Positions 1 through 9,055 of a DNA stretch of 64,000 nucleotides are shown here, in pieces. Origin of the DNA: JARKQH01 sp964631605 (GTDB taxonomy: Bacteria > Verrucomicrobiota > Verrucomicrobiia > Limisphaerales > UBA8199). The position numbers and the translations under genes are program-made. Location of the stretch: positions 1-64,000 of the forward strand of contig CAZVYG010000011.1 of NCBI GenBank assembly GCA_964631605.1, read 5' to 3'. Positions within the stretch are counted from its first letter, which is position 1. Every line of letters begins with the position of its first letter. The notes beneath the pieces are model-generated. The model was not told the DNA's origin and did not search any database. It was given only the letters and a program-made list of their open reading frames with translations.

Positions 1-1817
1 GCCTCGCGCGAGACGGTTTCGTCCTGGGCAAAAGTCAGCAGCAACTCGAGCGCCCCGGGATCGGAAATCTCATCGGCCACCGAGATGGCCAGGCGCTTTT
101 CTTCCGGCCTCTCAATCAAGGGCAGGATGTCGCGGAGTTTGGCAACTTTCTCGCCCGGCGCCAGCTTGCGATCGCCCTGCACGTACTGCAGATAACCGCG
201 CAGGGCCAGGACCTGATGGGATTTGCGGGCGCCGGCCCTGGCCAGGCCCAGGAGGGGCTCCGCCACGGCGGCGTCTTCGGGCCAGGTGTTGGGCCAGGTG
301 GCGAGGGTGCGGACGGCTTCGTCCTGGATTTCCGTCTCCGGGTCTTTCAACGCGGCGATCACCGCCTTCAAGGCTTCGGGGCCGCCGGCCGCTGCCAGCG
401 CGCGGAGCCCGAGGCCGCGCGCGGAGCTGTCGCTGCTGTGAATCAAGACTCCGAGGTGGGGAACAGCCGCCGCGCCGGACCGTCCACAGGTGGCAAGCAG
501 CGCGTTTTCCACTTCGGCCCGTTCGCGGGGCTCCTGCCTCTGATCACGCAACTCAATCAGGCGCGGAATCTGGTCAGCCCCTGCCAAGGCGCCAAGGGCC
601 TGGAAGGCGGCGCTGCGAACGCCAGCGTCCGGGTTGTCGGCCGAGGCCAGGATGAGCGGGAAAGCGCCCGGGGTGCGTCGCTGGCCGGTGACGCGGACCA
701 GGACTTCCCGTTGTTTGCCGGCGGACTGGCGAAGCCTGGCCAGCAGGTCGCCGTCCACGTCCTCGCCCGGCAATCGGACCAGGGCCGCCACGGCAGCGGG
801 CTCGAGTTGGGCATCGCCGCTGACAGCGGTTTCGATCAGCACGGGGACGGTCGAGCGGTCCCCGGACTTCTCAATCACATTCACGGCCGTGAGGCGCAGG
901 CGGGGCGAGCCGGTCCTTGCGGCTTCGAGGATGGCGGGCATGGCGCCCGGGTCGTTGCGGTCGGCCAAGGCGAGGAGCAACATCGGCTGCCGCTCGGCCG
1001 GCGCCTGGCGCAACTGGGTGATAACGGCTTCGGTGGCCTTCTTCCCGGGCAGTTCCCGGGCGGTCCGCAGGCCGATGGCGAAGCGGGCCTTGTCGGGGGA
1101 GGTCAACTGCTCGGCGAGCAACGGAATGCCTTTGTCCCCGCGGGCCAATATCAGGCCGCGCGTGGCTTCCAGCATTTTCTGTTTGGGCACGCTTCCCTTG
1201 CGCACGGCTTCATAAACCTTGACCGCAGCCGAATTTTTTCCCGCCAGGCGCAAATCCTCCGCGCAACGAATGCAACCCTCAGCGACAGCCGGCCGCACGG
1301 TTTCCGGCGCGCGGGAAAGGGCCTTCACCAGGGCGCTGGAGGCTTTGGAGCCGCCGATCCGGCCCAGGGCAACGGCGGCGGCCGACGCCACCTCCGGGTC
1401 GGAATCGTCCAGCTTTTGGATCAGGACCCCAACGGCTTGGGGGTCGCGCCGGACGCCGATGGAATTGACAACACCGACCAGAAGTCTGCCACGCAGGTGG
1501 GCGGCGGCCTCGCGCAAGGCGCGATCGGCGGCCGGGCCGGGGATCACCTCAAGGGCGATGCGCGCCCACGAGGCAAGTTGTTCGTCAGACAGCAAGGCGG
1601 CGAGTGCCGGCACGGCTTTGTCACTGCCGTAAATCGCCAGAAGTTTGCAGGCGACGGCGCGTTCGCCGGCCGGCGCATTCGACTGGACCAGCCGAATCAG
1701 TTCGGGCTCCTGGTTGGTGGTGGCCGTTTGGGCGGGCGAGGACGTGGCGAAGACGGAAAAAAGGACGGCCGCCGCCAGTAGCAGCAGCCCGCAAAGGCTT
1801 TGGAATCGGAACGTCAT
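1..1817 (-). CDS. Exported HEAT-repeat protein, 3' end beyond window
   Basis: Continuous minus-strand frame of at least 605 codons that leaves the window at its left edge, so the C-terminus is missing. The N-terminus is a Sec-type signal peptide: basic start, leucine/alanine-rich core and an alanine-rich cleavage region ending near SSPAQ at about residue 29. The rest is a run of roughly 30-residue helical pairs of HEAT/PBS-lyase type, with recurring patterns such as DPEVASAAAVALGRIGG and DPETEIQDEAVRTLA. The likely role is an extracytoplasmic protein-binding scaffold; no catalytic motif is visible. An in-frame ATG 18 bases upstream (1835) is an alternative start. The stop of the oxidoreductase gene lies only about 36 bases upstream, so the two are probably cotranscribed. 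Such pairs are common in PVC genomes, but the exact function is unknown. Confidence 0.8.
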   Translation of the reverse strand, partial: MTFRFQSLCGLLLLAAAVLFSVFATSSPAQTATTNQEPELIRLVQSNAPAGERAVACKLLAIYGSDKAVPALAALLSDEQLASWARIALEVIPGPAADRALREAAAHLRGRLLVGVVNSIGVRRDPQAVGVLIQKLDDSDPEVASAAAVALGRIGGSKASSALVKALSRAPETVRPAVAEGCIRCAEDLRLAGKNSAAVKVYEAVRKGSVPKQKMLEATRGLILARGDKGIPLLAEQLTSPDKARFAIGLRTARELPGKKATEAVITQLRQAPAERQPMLLLALADRNDPGAMPAILEAARTGSPRLRLTAVNVIEKSGDRSTVPVLIETAVSGDAQLEPAAVAALVRLPGEDVDGDLLARLRQSAGKQREVLVRVTGQRRTPGAFPLILASADNPDAGVRSAAFQALGALAGADQIPRLIELRDQRQEPRERAEVENALLATCGRSGAAAVPHLGVLIHSSDSSARGLGLRALAAAGGPEALKAVIAALKDPETEIQDEAVRTLATWPNTWPEDAAVAEPLLGLARAGARKSHQVLALRGYLQYVQGDRKLAPGEKVAKLRDILPLIERPEEKRLAISVADEISDPGALELLLTFAQDETVSRE

Positions 1818-1853
1818 AGAGGAAGGGATGAGCATGGGATGAGCGGTTGCGGG

Positions 1854-3182
1854 TTAGATTCGCCAGGGTTCGCGGAAGGCTTCGGAACGAAGGCGGTTGG
1901 CCTGTTCGTCGCCAATGAACTGATGTTTCAGCGGGTCGTAATAAACCTTGCGGCCCAGGAACAGGGCGATGTTGGCCGCGTGACAGGCGATGTGCGCGTA
2001 GCAGGCGGCGTCGGCGTCAGCACGGGTTTTCCCCCGGCTCTTCACGCAGTCGAGAAAATCGCGCACGTGGAAATTGGCGGGGTAACCGGAAACTTTGGCG
2101 CCGCGGCCGGCGAGCAAATCGGGCGAGCTGGCGGCAATGTCGCCGTCATCGCCGGTTTCGACCCAGCCCTTGTCCCCTTCGAAGCGAACGGGGCAGGAGC
2201 CCAGGCCCATCCAGCCGTCGTTGCGAACGACCAGACGAACGCCGTTGGCGTAACGCGCGTGAAGTTCCTTGCCCACCGGTTCGTATTCAACGGGAGCGGT
2301 GTGATCGGCGTCGTTGGCCCACTGGCACAGGTCCACACAGTGGGAGCCCCATTCCAGGCAGCCGCCGCCGACGAGGCCGCCGCCTTTTTCGAAATTGAAT
2401 CCGTCGAGGAATTTCTTGTTGAAGGGGCGCCAGGCCGCCGGCCCGAGGTACAAATCCCAATCCACCTGCTCGCGGGGCGGCTCGGGTTGCGGTTCGGCCC
2501 AGCCACTGGTGGCGGTGCCCAGGCCGCCGGGGTGCGCGTGCAGCATTTGCAGCGTTCCCAGCTTGCCCCGGCGCGCCAGGTCCACCACGAAGGCAAAATT
2601 CGGCAGGCTCCGCCGCTGGGTGCCGGCCTGAAAGACCCGGCCGGTTCGGCGGAAGGTTTCCGCCAGCGCCAGACTTTGCGCGATGTTCTTGGTGCAGGGC
2701 TTTTCGCAATACACATCCTTGCCCGCATGGGCTGCGAGAATCGCGGCCAGGGCGTGCCAGTTCGGGCCGGTGGCGATGAGCACCGCGTCCAGATCGTCGC
2801 GAGCAAGCAAGTCGCGCAAATCGCGATAGATCGCGCAATCCTGGTTGCCATATTTGGCATTCGCGCGGGCGCGAACCGCTTCGCGCCGTTCGGCTTTGAC
2901 ATCGCAAACGGCCACGAATTGCACATCCGGCTCCTCAAGAAAACACCCCAGCACATAGTTGCCGCGCCCGCCGATGCCAATGGCGCCGAGAATAATCCGC
3001 TCGCTGGGCGCCACTCCGCCATCGCGGCCCAGGACCGCGCCGGGAACGATCAACGGGACCGCCAGAGCCGCGCCGGTTTGCACGGCGCGAGACAGGAACT
3101 GGCGGCGGTTAAAACGAGGGGGTTCGATAAGAGCGGGTCTGATTGCAGACCGGCGCGGGCGATTGGCAGGCTGATGGCTCAT
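1854..3182 (-). CDS. Tat-exported Gfo/Idh/MocA-family oxidoreductase
   Basis: About 442 residues. Near residue 25 a twin-arginine motif (NRRQFLSR) is followed by a hydrophobic stretch, which indicates folded export through Tat. The mature protein has an N-terminal Rossmann fold with a glycine-rich NAD(P) loop (GAIGIGGRGNYVLG) and the family motif EKPCTKN near residue 170, followed by the C-terminal alpha/beta substrate domain. It is expected to oxidise or reduce a sugar or polyol using bound nicotinamide cofactor; the substrate cannot be read from sequence. The start is placed at the ATG 28 codons inside the longest frame because it puts the Tat motif at the usual distance from the N-terminus. 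It is divergent from the RND adaptor gene, with about 200 bp between them, and leads into the HEAT-repeat gene. Confidence 0.88.
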   Translation of the reverse strand: MSHQPANRPRRSAIRPALIEPPRFNRRQFLSRAVQTGAALAVPLIVPGAVLGRDGGVAPSERIILGAIGIGGRGNYVLGCFLEEPDVQFVAVCDVKAERREAVRARANAKYGNQDCAIYRDLRDLLARDDLDAVLIATGPNWHALAAILAAHAGKDVYCEKPCTKNIAQSLALAETFRRTGRVFQAGTQRRSLPNFAFVVDLARRGKLGTLQMLHAHPGGLGTATSGWAEPQPEPPREQVDWDLYLGPAAWRPFNKKFLDGFNFEKGGGLVGGGCLEWGSHCVDLCQWANDADHTAPVEYEPVGKELHARYANGVRLVVRNDGWMGLGSCPVRFEGDKGWVETGDDGDIAASSPDLLAGRGAKVSGYPANFHVRDFLDCVKSRGKTRADADAACYAHIACHAANIALFLGRKVYYDPLKHQFIGDEQANRLRSEAFREPWRI

Positions 3183-3386
3183 AAATTTTCCACGCGGACA
3201 GAACAAGAGACCGTTAACGCCGGGCTCAATGGACTCCACCCGGCGGCGCGCCAAAAAAACAAGCATCCGCCCGGGCTACAATCCAACATGACCTTAGACG
3301 AAGACGGTCCTGTTCGTCATTCACGAAATTTTTCTCAAGCTGATTTTCATGGCGACCGGCGGGGCTTGCCGAATAGTATTGGGCGC

Positions 3387-4622
3387 ATGAGAGTGCGTCC
3401 GTTGAGGTGTGGTTTCGGGGCGGTGGCCGTCGCGCTGGTTGCCTGCGGCAAATCCAGCCCCCCGCAGCCGCACGCGGCGCGGGCTGCCGCGCAGCAGGCG
3501 GTCACGGTTGCCAGCGCCAGCGTCCGCCCCATGAGCCGAACGATTTCCGTGACCGGCACGCTTGCGGCGCAGGAGCGGTCCATGCTCAGCGCCAAAGTGC
3601 CCGGGCGGCTGGAGGTGCTGCGTGTGGACGTGGGCAGCGCCATCCGCCAGGGCGATTTGCTGGCCCAGATCGAACGGCGCGATTACGAACTGCGGTTGCA
3701 GCAGGCCGCGGCGGCGCTGGGGCAGGCGCGGGCCGCCCTGGGCCTGCCGGCGGAAGGGGAGGATGACCGGGTCGAGCTGAGCAACGTGGCGTCTATCAAG
3801 CAGGCACAGGCCGTGCTGGAAGAGGCTGCGAAGAACCGGGAACGCGTCTTGAATCTTTCCCGCCAGGGAATTGCCTCAGCGTCCGAGGTGGACACCGTCG
3901 AGGCAACCTACCGCGTGGCGCTGGCCAGGCACGAAACCGCGCTGGAGGAAGCGCGCACCCGGATTGCCGCGCTGGCCGAGCGGCGGGCGGAATATGACCT
4001 GGCCCGGAAGCAACTGGCCGACACGGCGGTCCTGGCGCCGTTTGAGGGGGCGGTGCAGAGCCGCCGGGCGAGTTTGGGGGAATACCTCTCGGCCGGCACG
4101 CCCATTTTGCAGGTGGTGAAAACCACTCCCTTGCGGCTGCGCCTGCAAGTGCCGGAGCGCGAGTCGGCGCGGGTGCGCGCGGGCCAGGAGGTTCGCTTGA
4201 CGATTGACGGGGACACCAACCGCTATGCGGGCGAGATTGCCCGGCTGAGTCCCGCCCTGGACGAGCAGACGCGAATGCTGCTGGTCGAGGCGGATGTCCC
4301 CGCGCAGGGCACGCTCCGCCCCGGCCTGTTTGTCCGGGCGGAAATTGTTGTGAACCCCGATGATCCCGGCCTGAGCATTCCGTCCCAAGCCCTGCTGGTC
4401 TTTGCGGGGGTCGAGAAAGTCGTCACCGTCGAATCCGGCAAAGCGGTGGAGAAGCCGGTCACCACTGGCCGGCGCGGGCCCGGGTGGATTGAGATTCTGT
4501 CGGGGCTCAGCCCGGGAGAAACCGTGGTATTGAATCCCACGGGCCTGCGGACGGGCCAGCCGCTCACGGTTAAAACCGCCGGCCAAAGTTCCGGCAGCGC
4601 CGCCGCCACACCCGCGTCCTGA
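3387..4622 (+). CDS. RND efflux periplasmic adaptor lipoprotein
   Basis: 411 residues. The N-terminus is a lipoprotein signal with lipobox VALVAC followed by GKSS, so the mature protein should be lipid-anchored at a Cys near residue 21. The order is typical of the HlyD/AcrA family: barrel-sandwich (lipoyl-like) segment starting at SAKVPGRLEVLRVDVG, alpha-helical coiled-coil hairpin at about residues 110-215, return lipoyl strand (APFEGAVQSRRASLGEYL), beta-barrel and membrane-proximal domain. It should bridge the inner-membrane RND pump to an outer-membrane channel. The frame stays open far upstream, but that part is only antisense to the oxidoreductase; the start chosen gives the lipobox. The permease gene follows after about 60 bp. 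Confidence 0.9.
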   Translation: MRVRPLRCGFGAVAVALVACGKSSPPQPHAARAAAQQAVTVASASVRPMSRTISVTGTLAAQERSMLSAKVPGRLEVLRVDVGSAIRQGDLLAQIERRDYELRLQQAAAALGQARAALGLPAEGEDDRVELSNVASIKQAQAVLEEAAKNRERVLNLSRQGIASASEVDTVEATYRVALARHETALEEARTRIAALAERRAEYDLARKQLADTAVLAPFEGAVQSRRASLGEYLSAGTPILQVVKTTPLRLRLQVPERESARVRAGQEVRLTIDGDTNRYAGEIARLSPALDEQTRMLLVEADVPAQGTLRPGLFVRAEIVVNPDDPGLSIPSQALLVFAGVEKVVTVESGKAVEKPVTTGRRGPGWIEILSGLSPGETVVLNPTGLRTGQPLTVKTAGQSSGSAAATPAS

Positions 4623-4683
4623 ATTCGATATGAGCTTTCCGTTCCAGTCATACAATCACCCCTTCAAGGCGGATTGAGTTCCC

Positions 4684-7600
4684 GTGCAAAAGCTCGCTGA
4701 GATTTGTATTCGCCGGCCGGTGTTCGCCTCAATGATCATTCTGACCCTGGTGGTCGTGGGGATGGCGGGCTATTTGACCCTTGATGTGGACCGTTTCCCG
4801 TCGGTGGATTTGCCGACGGTGCGGGTCAGCACGCGGCTGCCGGGGGCGTCCCCGGCGGAAATGGAGTCGCAGGTGGCGCAGCCCATCGAGGAAGTTCTCA
4901 ACACCATCGAGGGCATCACCGAATTGCGCTCCATCAGCGGTTCCGGTTCGGCGTTTTCGATCGTAACGTTCGACCTGAAGCGGGACATTGACGCCGCGGC
5001 GCAGGACGTGCGGGACCGCGTGGCCACGGTGGTGCGGGATTTGCCGCGCGACACCGATCCGCCGACCATTGCCAAGTTTGACGTGGACCAAACCCCGATT
5101 CTGTCCATCGCCCTGTCCGCCAACCGCTCGCAACGCGAGTTGAGCGAGATCGCCGACAAGATCGTCAAAACCCACATCGAGCGGGCCGGCGGCGTGGGGC
5201 AGGTGGATATCATCGGCGACCTTCAGCGCGCGATCAATGTTTGGGTGGACGCGGACCGGCTGGCGGCCTACCAGATACCGATCACGGCGGTGCGCGAGGC
5301 GGTCGCCCGGCAGAACGCGAACATTCCCGGCGGTTATGTCACCGGCACGCTGCAGGAACAGACGCTGCGCACGATGGGCCGGCTGACCGATCCCCGCGCC
5401 TTCAACGACCTGGTGATTGCCACCCGCGGCGGCTCGCCCATCCGGGTGCGGGACATTGGCTGGGCGGAGGACGGCACCAAGGAGCGGCGTTCCTTTTCGC
5501 GGCTGGACGGCTCCCCCACGGTCGTGCTGGATGTGATTCGCCAGTCCGGCGCCAACACGGTGAGCGTGATCGAAGGGGTGAAGGCCAAGCTGCGCGAATT
5601 GGAGCCGCAACTGCCCGAAGACGTGAAACTCGTCGTGACTCGCGACCAGTCGCGGTACATTTACGAGGCGCTGCACGAGATCAAGCGCCACCTGATCCTG
5701 GGCAGCTCGCTGGCCTGCCTGGTGGTCCTGCTCTTCATGCGCAACTGGCGCGCGATGATCATTGCGGCGGTCGCCATCCCCACCTCGGTTATTTCAGCAT
5801 TCGGCATGATGAAGGCGCTGGATTTCACGCTCAACAGCGTGACCATGCTGGCGCTGGTGCTCATGGTCGGGATCGTGATTGACGACGCGATCGTGGTGCT
5901 CGAAAACATTTTCCGCTTCGTCGAGGAAAAGAAAATGAAGCCGTTCGAGGCGGCGCGGGCGGCCACGGCGGAAATTGGGCTTGCGGTGATGGCCACCACC
6001 TTCAGCCTGGTGGTCATCTTCGTGCCGGTTTCCTTCATGTCCAGCATTTCAGGCCGGTTCCTTTACCAGTTCGGCTTCACCGCCGCGGTGGCGGTGCTGG
6101 TGAGCCTGCTGGTCTCGTTCACCCTCACGCCGATGATGAGCGCCCGTCTGTTGCGGACCAACGGCGGGGGCGGGACCGGTTTTCTGCGCAGGCGCGGACA
6201 CGCCGAACCCGCGTCTTCGGGAACGCCGTCGGAGGCCGGAGAAACCCACGCTGCACAACCGCGGTCGCGGACGGGTTTCTACGCTTCGATAGATCGGTTC
6301 TATACGGCGGTTTTGCGTTGGGCGGTCCGGCGGCGCCTGGTGGTGGCCGGCCTGGCGTTGCTGGTGATCGCCTCGTCGGTGCCGCTCTACAAAATCGTGC
6401 GTCAGGAGTATCTGCCCAGCAACGTGGATGAGGGCGAGTTCGACGTGCGCGTGACCGCGCCCGAAGGGACAAGCCTGGAGGCCATGAACCAGGTGGCCAC
6501 CCGCATCGAGGAGGAATTGCGCGGCACACCCGGCGTCCGCCTCGTGCTGGCCACCGTGGGCAGCGGGTTCTTCGGCGGAGTCAATGGCGCCAATTTCTTC
6601 ATCCGGCTCGCGCCGCACGAGGAGCGCACCTTCCGCTGGCGGCGAGTGCTGCAATGGCCGCCCTGGAAGGCATTCGAGGACAATTTCACCCAAGCGGAGG
6701 TGCAGCAGGAGATTCGGCGCCGCTTGCGTCAATTCAGCGATGTGCGGATCGCCATCCGCAATCCCCAGACCTTTGTCGGCGGCGGCCCGAATTTCGACAT
6801 AGACTTTTCGATCCTGGGACCCGACCTGGATGTTTTGTACGCCTATGCCGACCGGCTTCGCACCAATGCCGCGCGGCTCGGTTTGCTCGACGCGGACATC
6901 ACCCTCAAGCTGGACAAGCCGGAACTGCGTGTCGAGATTGACCGGGACCGGGCGGCGGACCTGGGGGTGAGCACCACCGACATTGCGGATGCGTTGCGCA
7001 TCATGGTGGGCGGGGACCAGCGTGTCACACGCTTTCGCGATGACAGCATGAACGAGGATTACGACGTCGAGGTGCGCCTGCGCGAAGAAGACCGGAACCG
7101 GCCGGAAATCATCGGCCGCCTGTTTGTTCCCCGCCAGGATGGCGGCCTCGGCGAGATGGAAAGCGTGGTCAACTTCGTGCCCACGCGCACCGCCTCGCGT
7201 ATTGACCGGCTCGACCGCCAGCGCCAGGTCAGCCTCCGCGCCGCCGTCGCCCCGGGCTTTGCACAGGCGGACCGCATTGCGGCGCTGCGGGAGGAAGTCG
7301 CCCGGATGGGCCTCCCCACGGGCTACTCGACCACCGTCACCGGCCGGGCGCGGGAACTGGAAACCACCTTTCGGGAGTTCATCTTCGCCTTCGCGCTCTC
7401 CGTTGTGCTCATGTACATCATCCTCGCGTCGCAGTTCGAAAGTCTCCTGCATCCCTTCACCATCCTCTTGTCGCTGCCGCTCTCCGTCCCGTTTGCCTTC
7501 GTTTCACTGCTGCTGGCGGGGCAAAACCTCAACTTGTACAGCGCCCTGGGGTTGCTGGTCTTGTTTGGTGTGGTGAAGAAGAACGCCATTCTGCAAATTG

Positions 7601-7923
7601 ACCACATGAACAAACTTCGCGAGGCGGGCCTCGACCGTTTCAGCGCCATCCTCCAGGGCAACCGCGAGCGGCTGCGCCCCATCCTCATGACGACCTGCAC
7701 GCTGATCGCCGGCATGCTGCCGCTGGCCCTCGGCACCGGCCCGGGAGCTGAGGAACGGCGCGCCGTGGCCGTGGTGGTCATTGGGGGCCAAACGCTCTGC
7801 CTGCTGCTGACCCTGCTGGTCACCCCCGTGGCTTACTCGCTGCTGGACGACCTGCGGCCGCGCCGCCGCGCCTCTTCGCCAGACCCCGACCGCCGGCTCG
7901 AGCCCGCGCGGGCCGGAGTGTAA
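4684..7923 (+). CDS. RND multidrug/HAE1-type efflux permease
   Basis: 1079 residues, normal for the family, starting at GTG. It shows the duplicated RND plan: TM1 near residues 14-32, a large periplasmic porter loop, TM2-6 around residues 335-480, a second half with TM7 near 560, a second porter loop and TM8-12 near 890-1060. The proton-relay TM4 carries the paired aspartates in GIVIDDAIVVLENI. As in other pumps of this family it should take substrates from the periplasm or inner leaflet and drive export with proton antiport, working with the upstream adaptor. A low-complexity cytoplasmic loop of about 45 residues (near 490-540) joins the two halves. No outer-membrane TolC-like gene lies nearby. 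The stop codon touches the boundary of a xylanase remnant on the opposite strand. Confidence 0.93.
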   Translation: MQKLAEICIRRPVFASMIILTLVVVGMAGYLTLDVDRFPSVDLPTVRVSTRLPGASPAEMESQVAQPIEEVLNTIEGITELRSISGSGSAFSIVTFDLKRDIDAAAQDVRDRVATVVRDLPRDTDPPTIAKFDVDQTPILSIALSANRSQRELSEIADKIVKTHIERAGGVGQVDIIGDLQRAINVWVDADRLAAYQIPITAVREAVARQNANIPGGYVTGTLQEQTLRTMGRLTDPRAFNDLVIATRGGSPIRVRDIGWAEDGTKERRSFSRLDGSPTVVLDVIRQSGANTVSVIEGVKAKLRELEPQLPEDVKLVVTRDQSRYIYEALHEIKRHLILGSSLACLVVLLFMRNWRAMIIAAVAIPTSVISAFGMMKALDFTLNSVTMLALVLMVGIVIDDAIVVLENIFRFVEEKKMKPFEAARAATAEIGLAVMATTFSLVVIFVPVSFMSSISGRFLYQFGFTAAVAVLVSLLVSFTLTPMMSARLLRTNGGGGTGFLRRRGHAEPASSGTPSEAGETHAAQPRSRTGFYASIDRFYTAVLRWAVRRRLVVAGLALLVIASSVPLYKIVRQEYLPSNVDEGEFDVRVTAPEGTSLEAMNQVATRIEEELRGTPGVRLVLATVGSGFFGGVNGANFFIRLAPHEERTFRWRRVLQWPPWKAFEDNFTQAEVQQEIRRRLRQFSDVRIAIRNPQTFVGGGPNFDIDFSILGPDLDVLYAYADRLRTNAARLGLLDADITLKLDKPELRVEIDRDRAADLGVSTTDIADALRIMVGGDQRVTRFRDDSMNEDYDVEVRLREEDRNRPEIIGRLFVPRQDGGLGEMESVVNFVPTRTASRIDRLDRQRQVSLRAAVAPGFAQADRIAALREEVARMGLPTGYSTTVTGRARELETTFREFIFAFALSVVLMYIILASQFESLLHPFTILLSLPLSVPFAFVSLLLAGQNLNLYSALGLLVLFGVVKKNAILQIDHMNKLREAGLDRFSAILQGNRERLRPILMTTCTLIAGMLPLALGTGPGAEERRAVAVVVIGGQTLCLLLTLLVTPVAYSLLDDLRPRRRASSPDPDRRLEPARAGV

Positions 7924-8189
7924 AGCGGGTACTGCTTTTCCGTAATGATGGATTCATTGACGACATCCCAAACCGGGATGGCGTCGCGGTAGCGGCTGGC
8001 GATATCCCGAAAACGCTGCCGGTACAGCTTGCGCAACTCGTCCGGGTTTCGCGGCAGCCAGTCCGGATTGTGCGCAAACCACACCAGCGGGTGGCCCTTG
8101 AGGGTGAGGCCGTGCTGCCGCGCGAAAGCCACGAAACGGTCCGGCGGCGGTCGGCGCCAGATGTTCGTCACTCCTTCTGCGTATCGCAA
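7921..8189 (-). pseudogene. Fragment of a GH10 endo-xylanase gene
   Basis: Minus-strand translation of this stretch reads as the central part of a glycoside hydrolase family 10 catalytic barrel: the beta3 segment LKGHPLVWFAHNPDWLP, a helix LRKLYRQRFRDIASRY, then PVWDVVNES containing the family's acid/base glutamate. Only about 80 residues resemble the family. The N-terminal third and everything after the acid/base residue, including the nucleophile glutamate, are missing. Similarity ends where the frame meets the RND stop codon. The only possible start is a TTG with no clear ribosome site. This is best read as a decayed or deletion-trimmed gene. With its flanks it fills most of the 378-bp space between the permease and the next gene; the remaining 110 bp (8190-8301) shows nothing recognisable. 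Confidence 0.6.
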
Positions 8190-8301
8190 CTGCCCCCGGG
8201 ACCGGCTCCAGCAGGGGAGGCAGACTGAGTTTGTGATTGCGCGGCGGGGGGCCTTGGCCTAGTTGTAGAAGCCGAACTCCGCGGATACGACGAGTCCAGA
8301 A

Positions 8302-8982
8302 ATGAAAGCATTGCGATGGTTTGTGTTGGGGTTATTGGCGGCGGTTGGCGCCTATCTTTACCTGTTGAACCAGCAACTGGCCCGGGAGGCCGCCGGCTTG
8401 CGCGCGGAGAACCAGCAATTGCAGGAGGCCAAAGCCGCCGCCGAAGAGGCGGTGGAGGCCGCCTCGCGGACTCAAAGCGAGGAGCTGGCCCGGTTGCGGC
8501 AGGACAACCAGGAGCTTTTGAAACTGCGCAACGAGGTGAGGCAATTGCGGGAAGATAAGCAAACGCTCAGCCGCCAGGTGCAGACGGTGCAGTCGCAAGC
8601 CCAGGATGCCCAGGCGCAGGTCCAAAATGCCCAGGCTCAACTGCAGGCCCTGCAGGCCACGGCCGCCGGAACCGCCACGGCTCCCGGACCGGTGCGCGGC
8701 CTCTTCACCCAGGCGCAGTTGACCGCGCTGCAGCAGCGAGGCGTGACGATGGACGCGAACGCGGCATTCCTGGCGTGCCTGAACAATCTGCGTTCCCTTG
8801 ACGGCGCGCTGCAGCAGTGGGCGCTGGAGAATCGGAAGCCGGCGGGGTCGGCCGTGACCTTGAACGACTTGGCGCCCTACCTGCGAAACCAGACGCCGGC
8901 GTGTCCCGCAGGAGGCACTTATAACTTGAGTACCGTGGGCGCCAGGCCGACCTGCACGGTGCCGGGCCATGTCCTGCCCTGA
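8302..8982 (+). CDS. Membrane-anchored coiled-coil protein with pseudopilin-like C-terminal domain
   Basis: 226 residues. One N-terminal transmembrane segment (about 5-22) is followed by a long coiled coil (about 25-120) rich in Q, A, E and R. The C-terminal 65 residues (FLACLNNLRSLDGALQQWAL, then YLRNQTPACPAGGTYNLSTV, ending CTVPGHVLP) resemble the globular end of type II secretion/type IV pseudopilins from Verrucomicrobia, including two cysteines and the terminal GH-LP. The usual pilin N-terminus (prepilin peptidase site and hydrophobic helix) is absent and replaced by the coil. Function is unknown; a periplasmic structural role is a guess. It lies in the same direction as, and 70 bp before, another TM plus coiled-coil gene. 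Confidence 0.7.
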   Translation: MKALRWFVLGLLAAVGAYLYLLNQQLAREAAGLRAENQQLQEAKAAAEEAVEAASRTQSEELARLRQDNQELLKLRNEVRQLREDKQTLSRQVQTVQSQAQDAQAQVQNAQAQLQALQATAAGTATAPGPVRGLFTQAQLTALQQRGVTMDANAAFLACLNNLRSLDGALQQWALENRKPAGSAVTLNDLAPYLRNQTPACPAGGTYNLSTVGARPTCTVPGHVLP

Positions 8983-9055
8983 TGCACCCGTGGCCAATCC
9001 GCCTCCGCGATGCCGGGGCAGCCCCGCCGGCGGAGGCAAAACCAACTGAGTGAAT

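Noticed and set aside
216..1781. Long plus-strand frame (521 codons) opposite the HEAT-repeat gene
   Set aside because: Low-complexity G/A/R product with no motifs. The minus-strand frame gives a signal peptide and regular HEAT repeats, so this is a codon-bias shadow.
1800..3386. Upstream extension of the RND adaptor frame
   Set aside because: It is only antisense to the oxidoreductase gene; the lipoprotein signal and real adaptor begin at 3387.
8560..8670. CAG-rich repeats as a further heptanucleotide array
   Set aside because: The period here follows the coiled-coil amino-acid pattern (Q/A-rich heptads), not a 7-base DNA unit.
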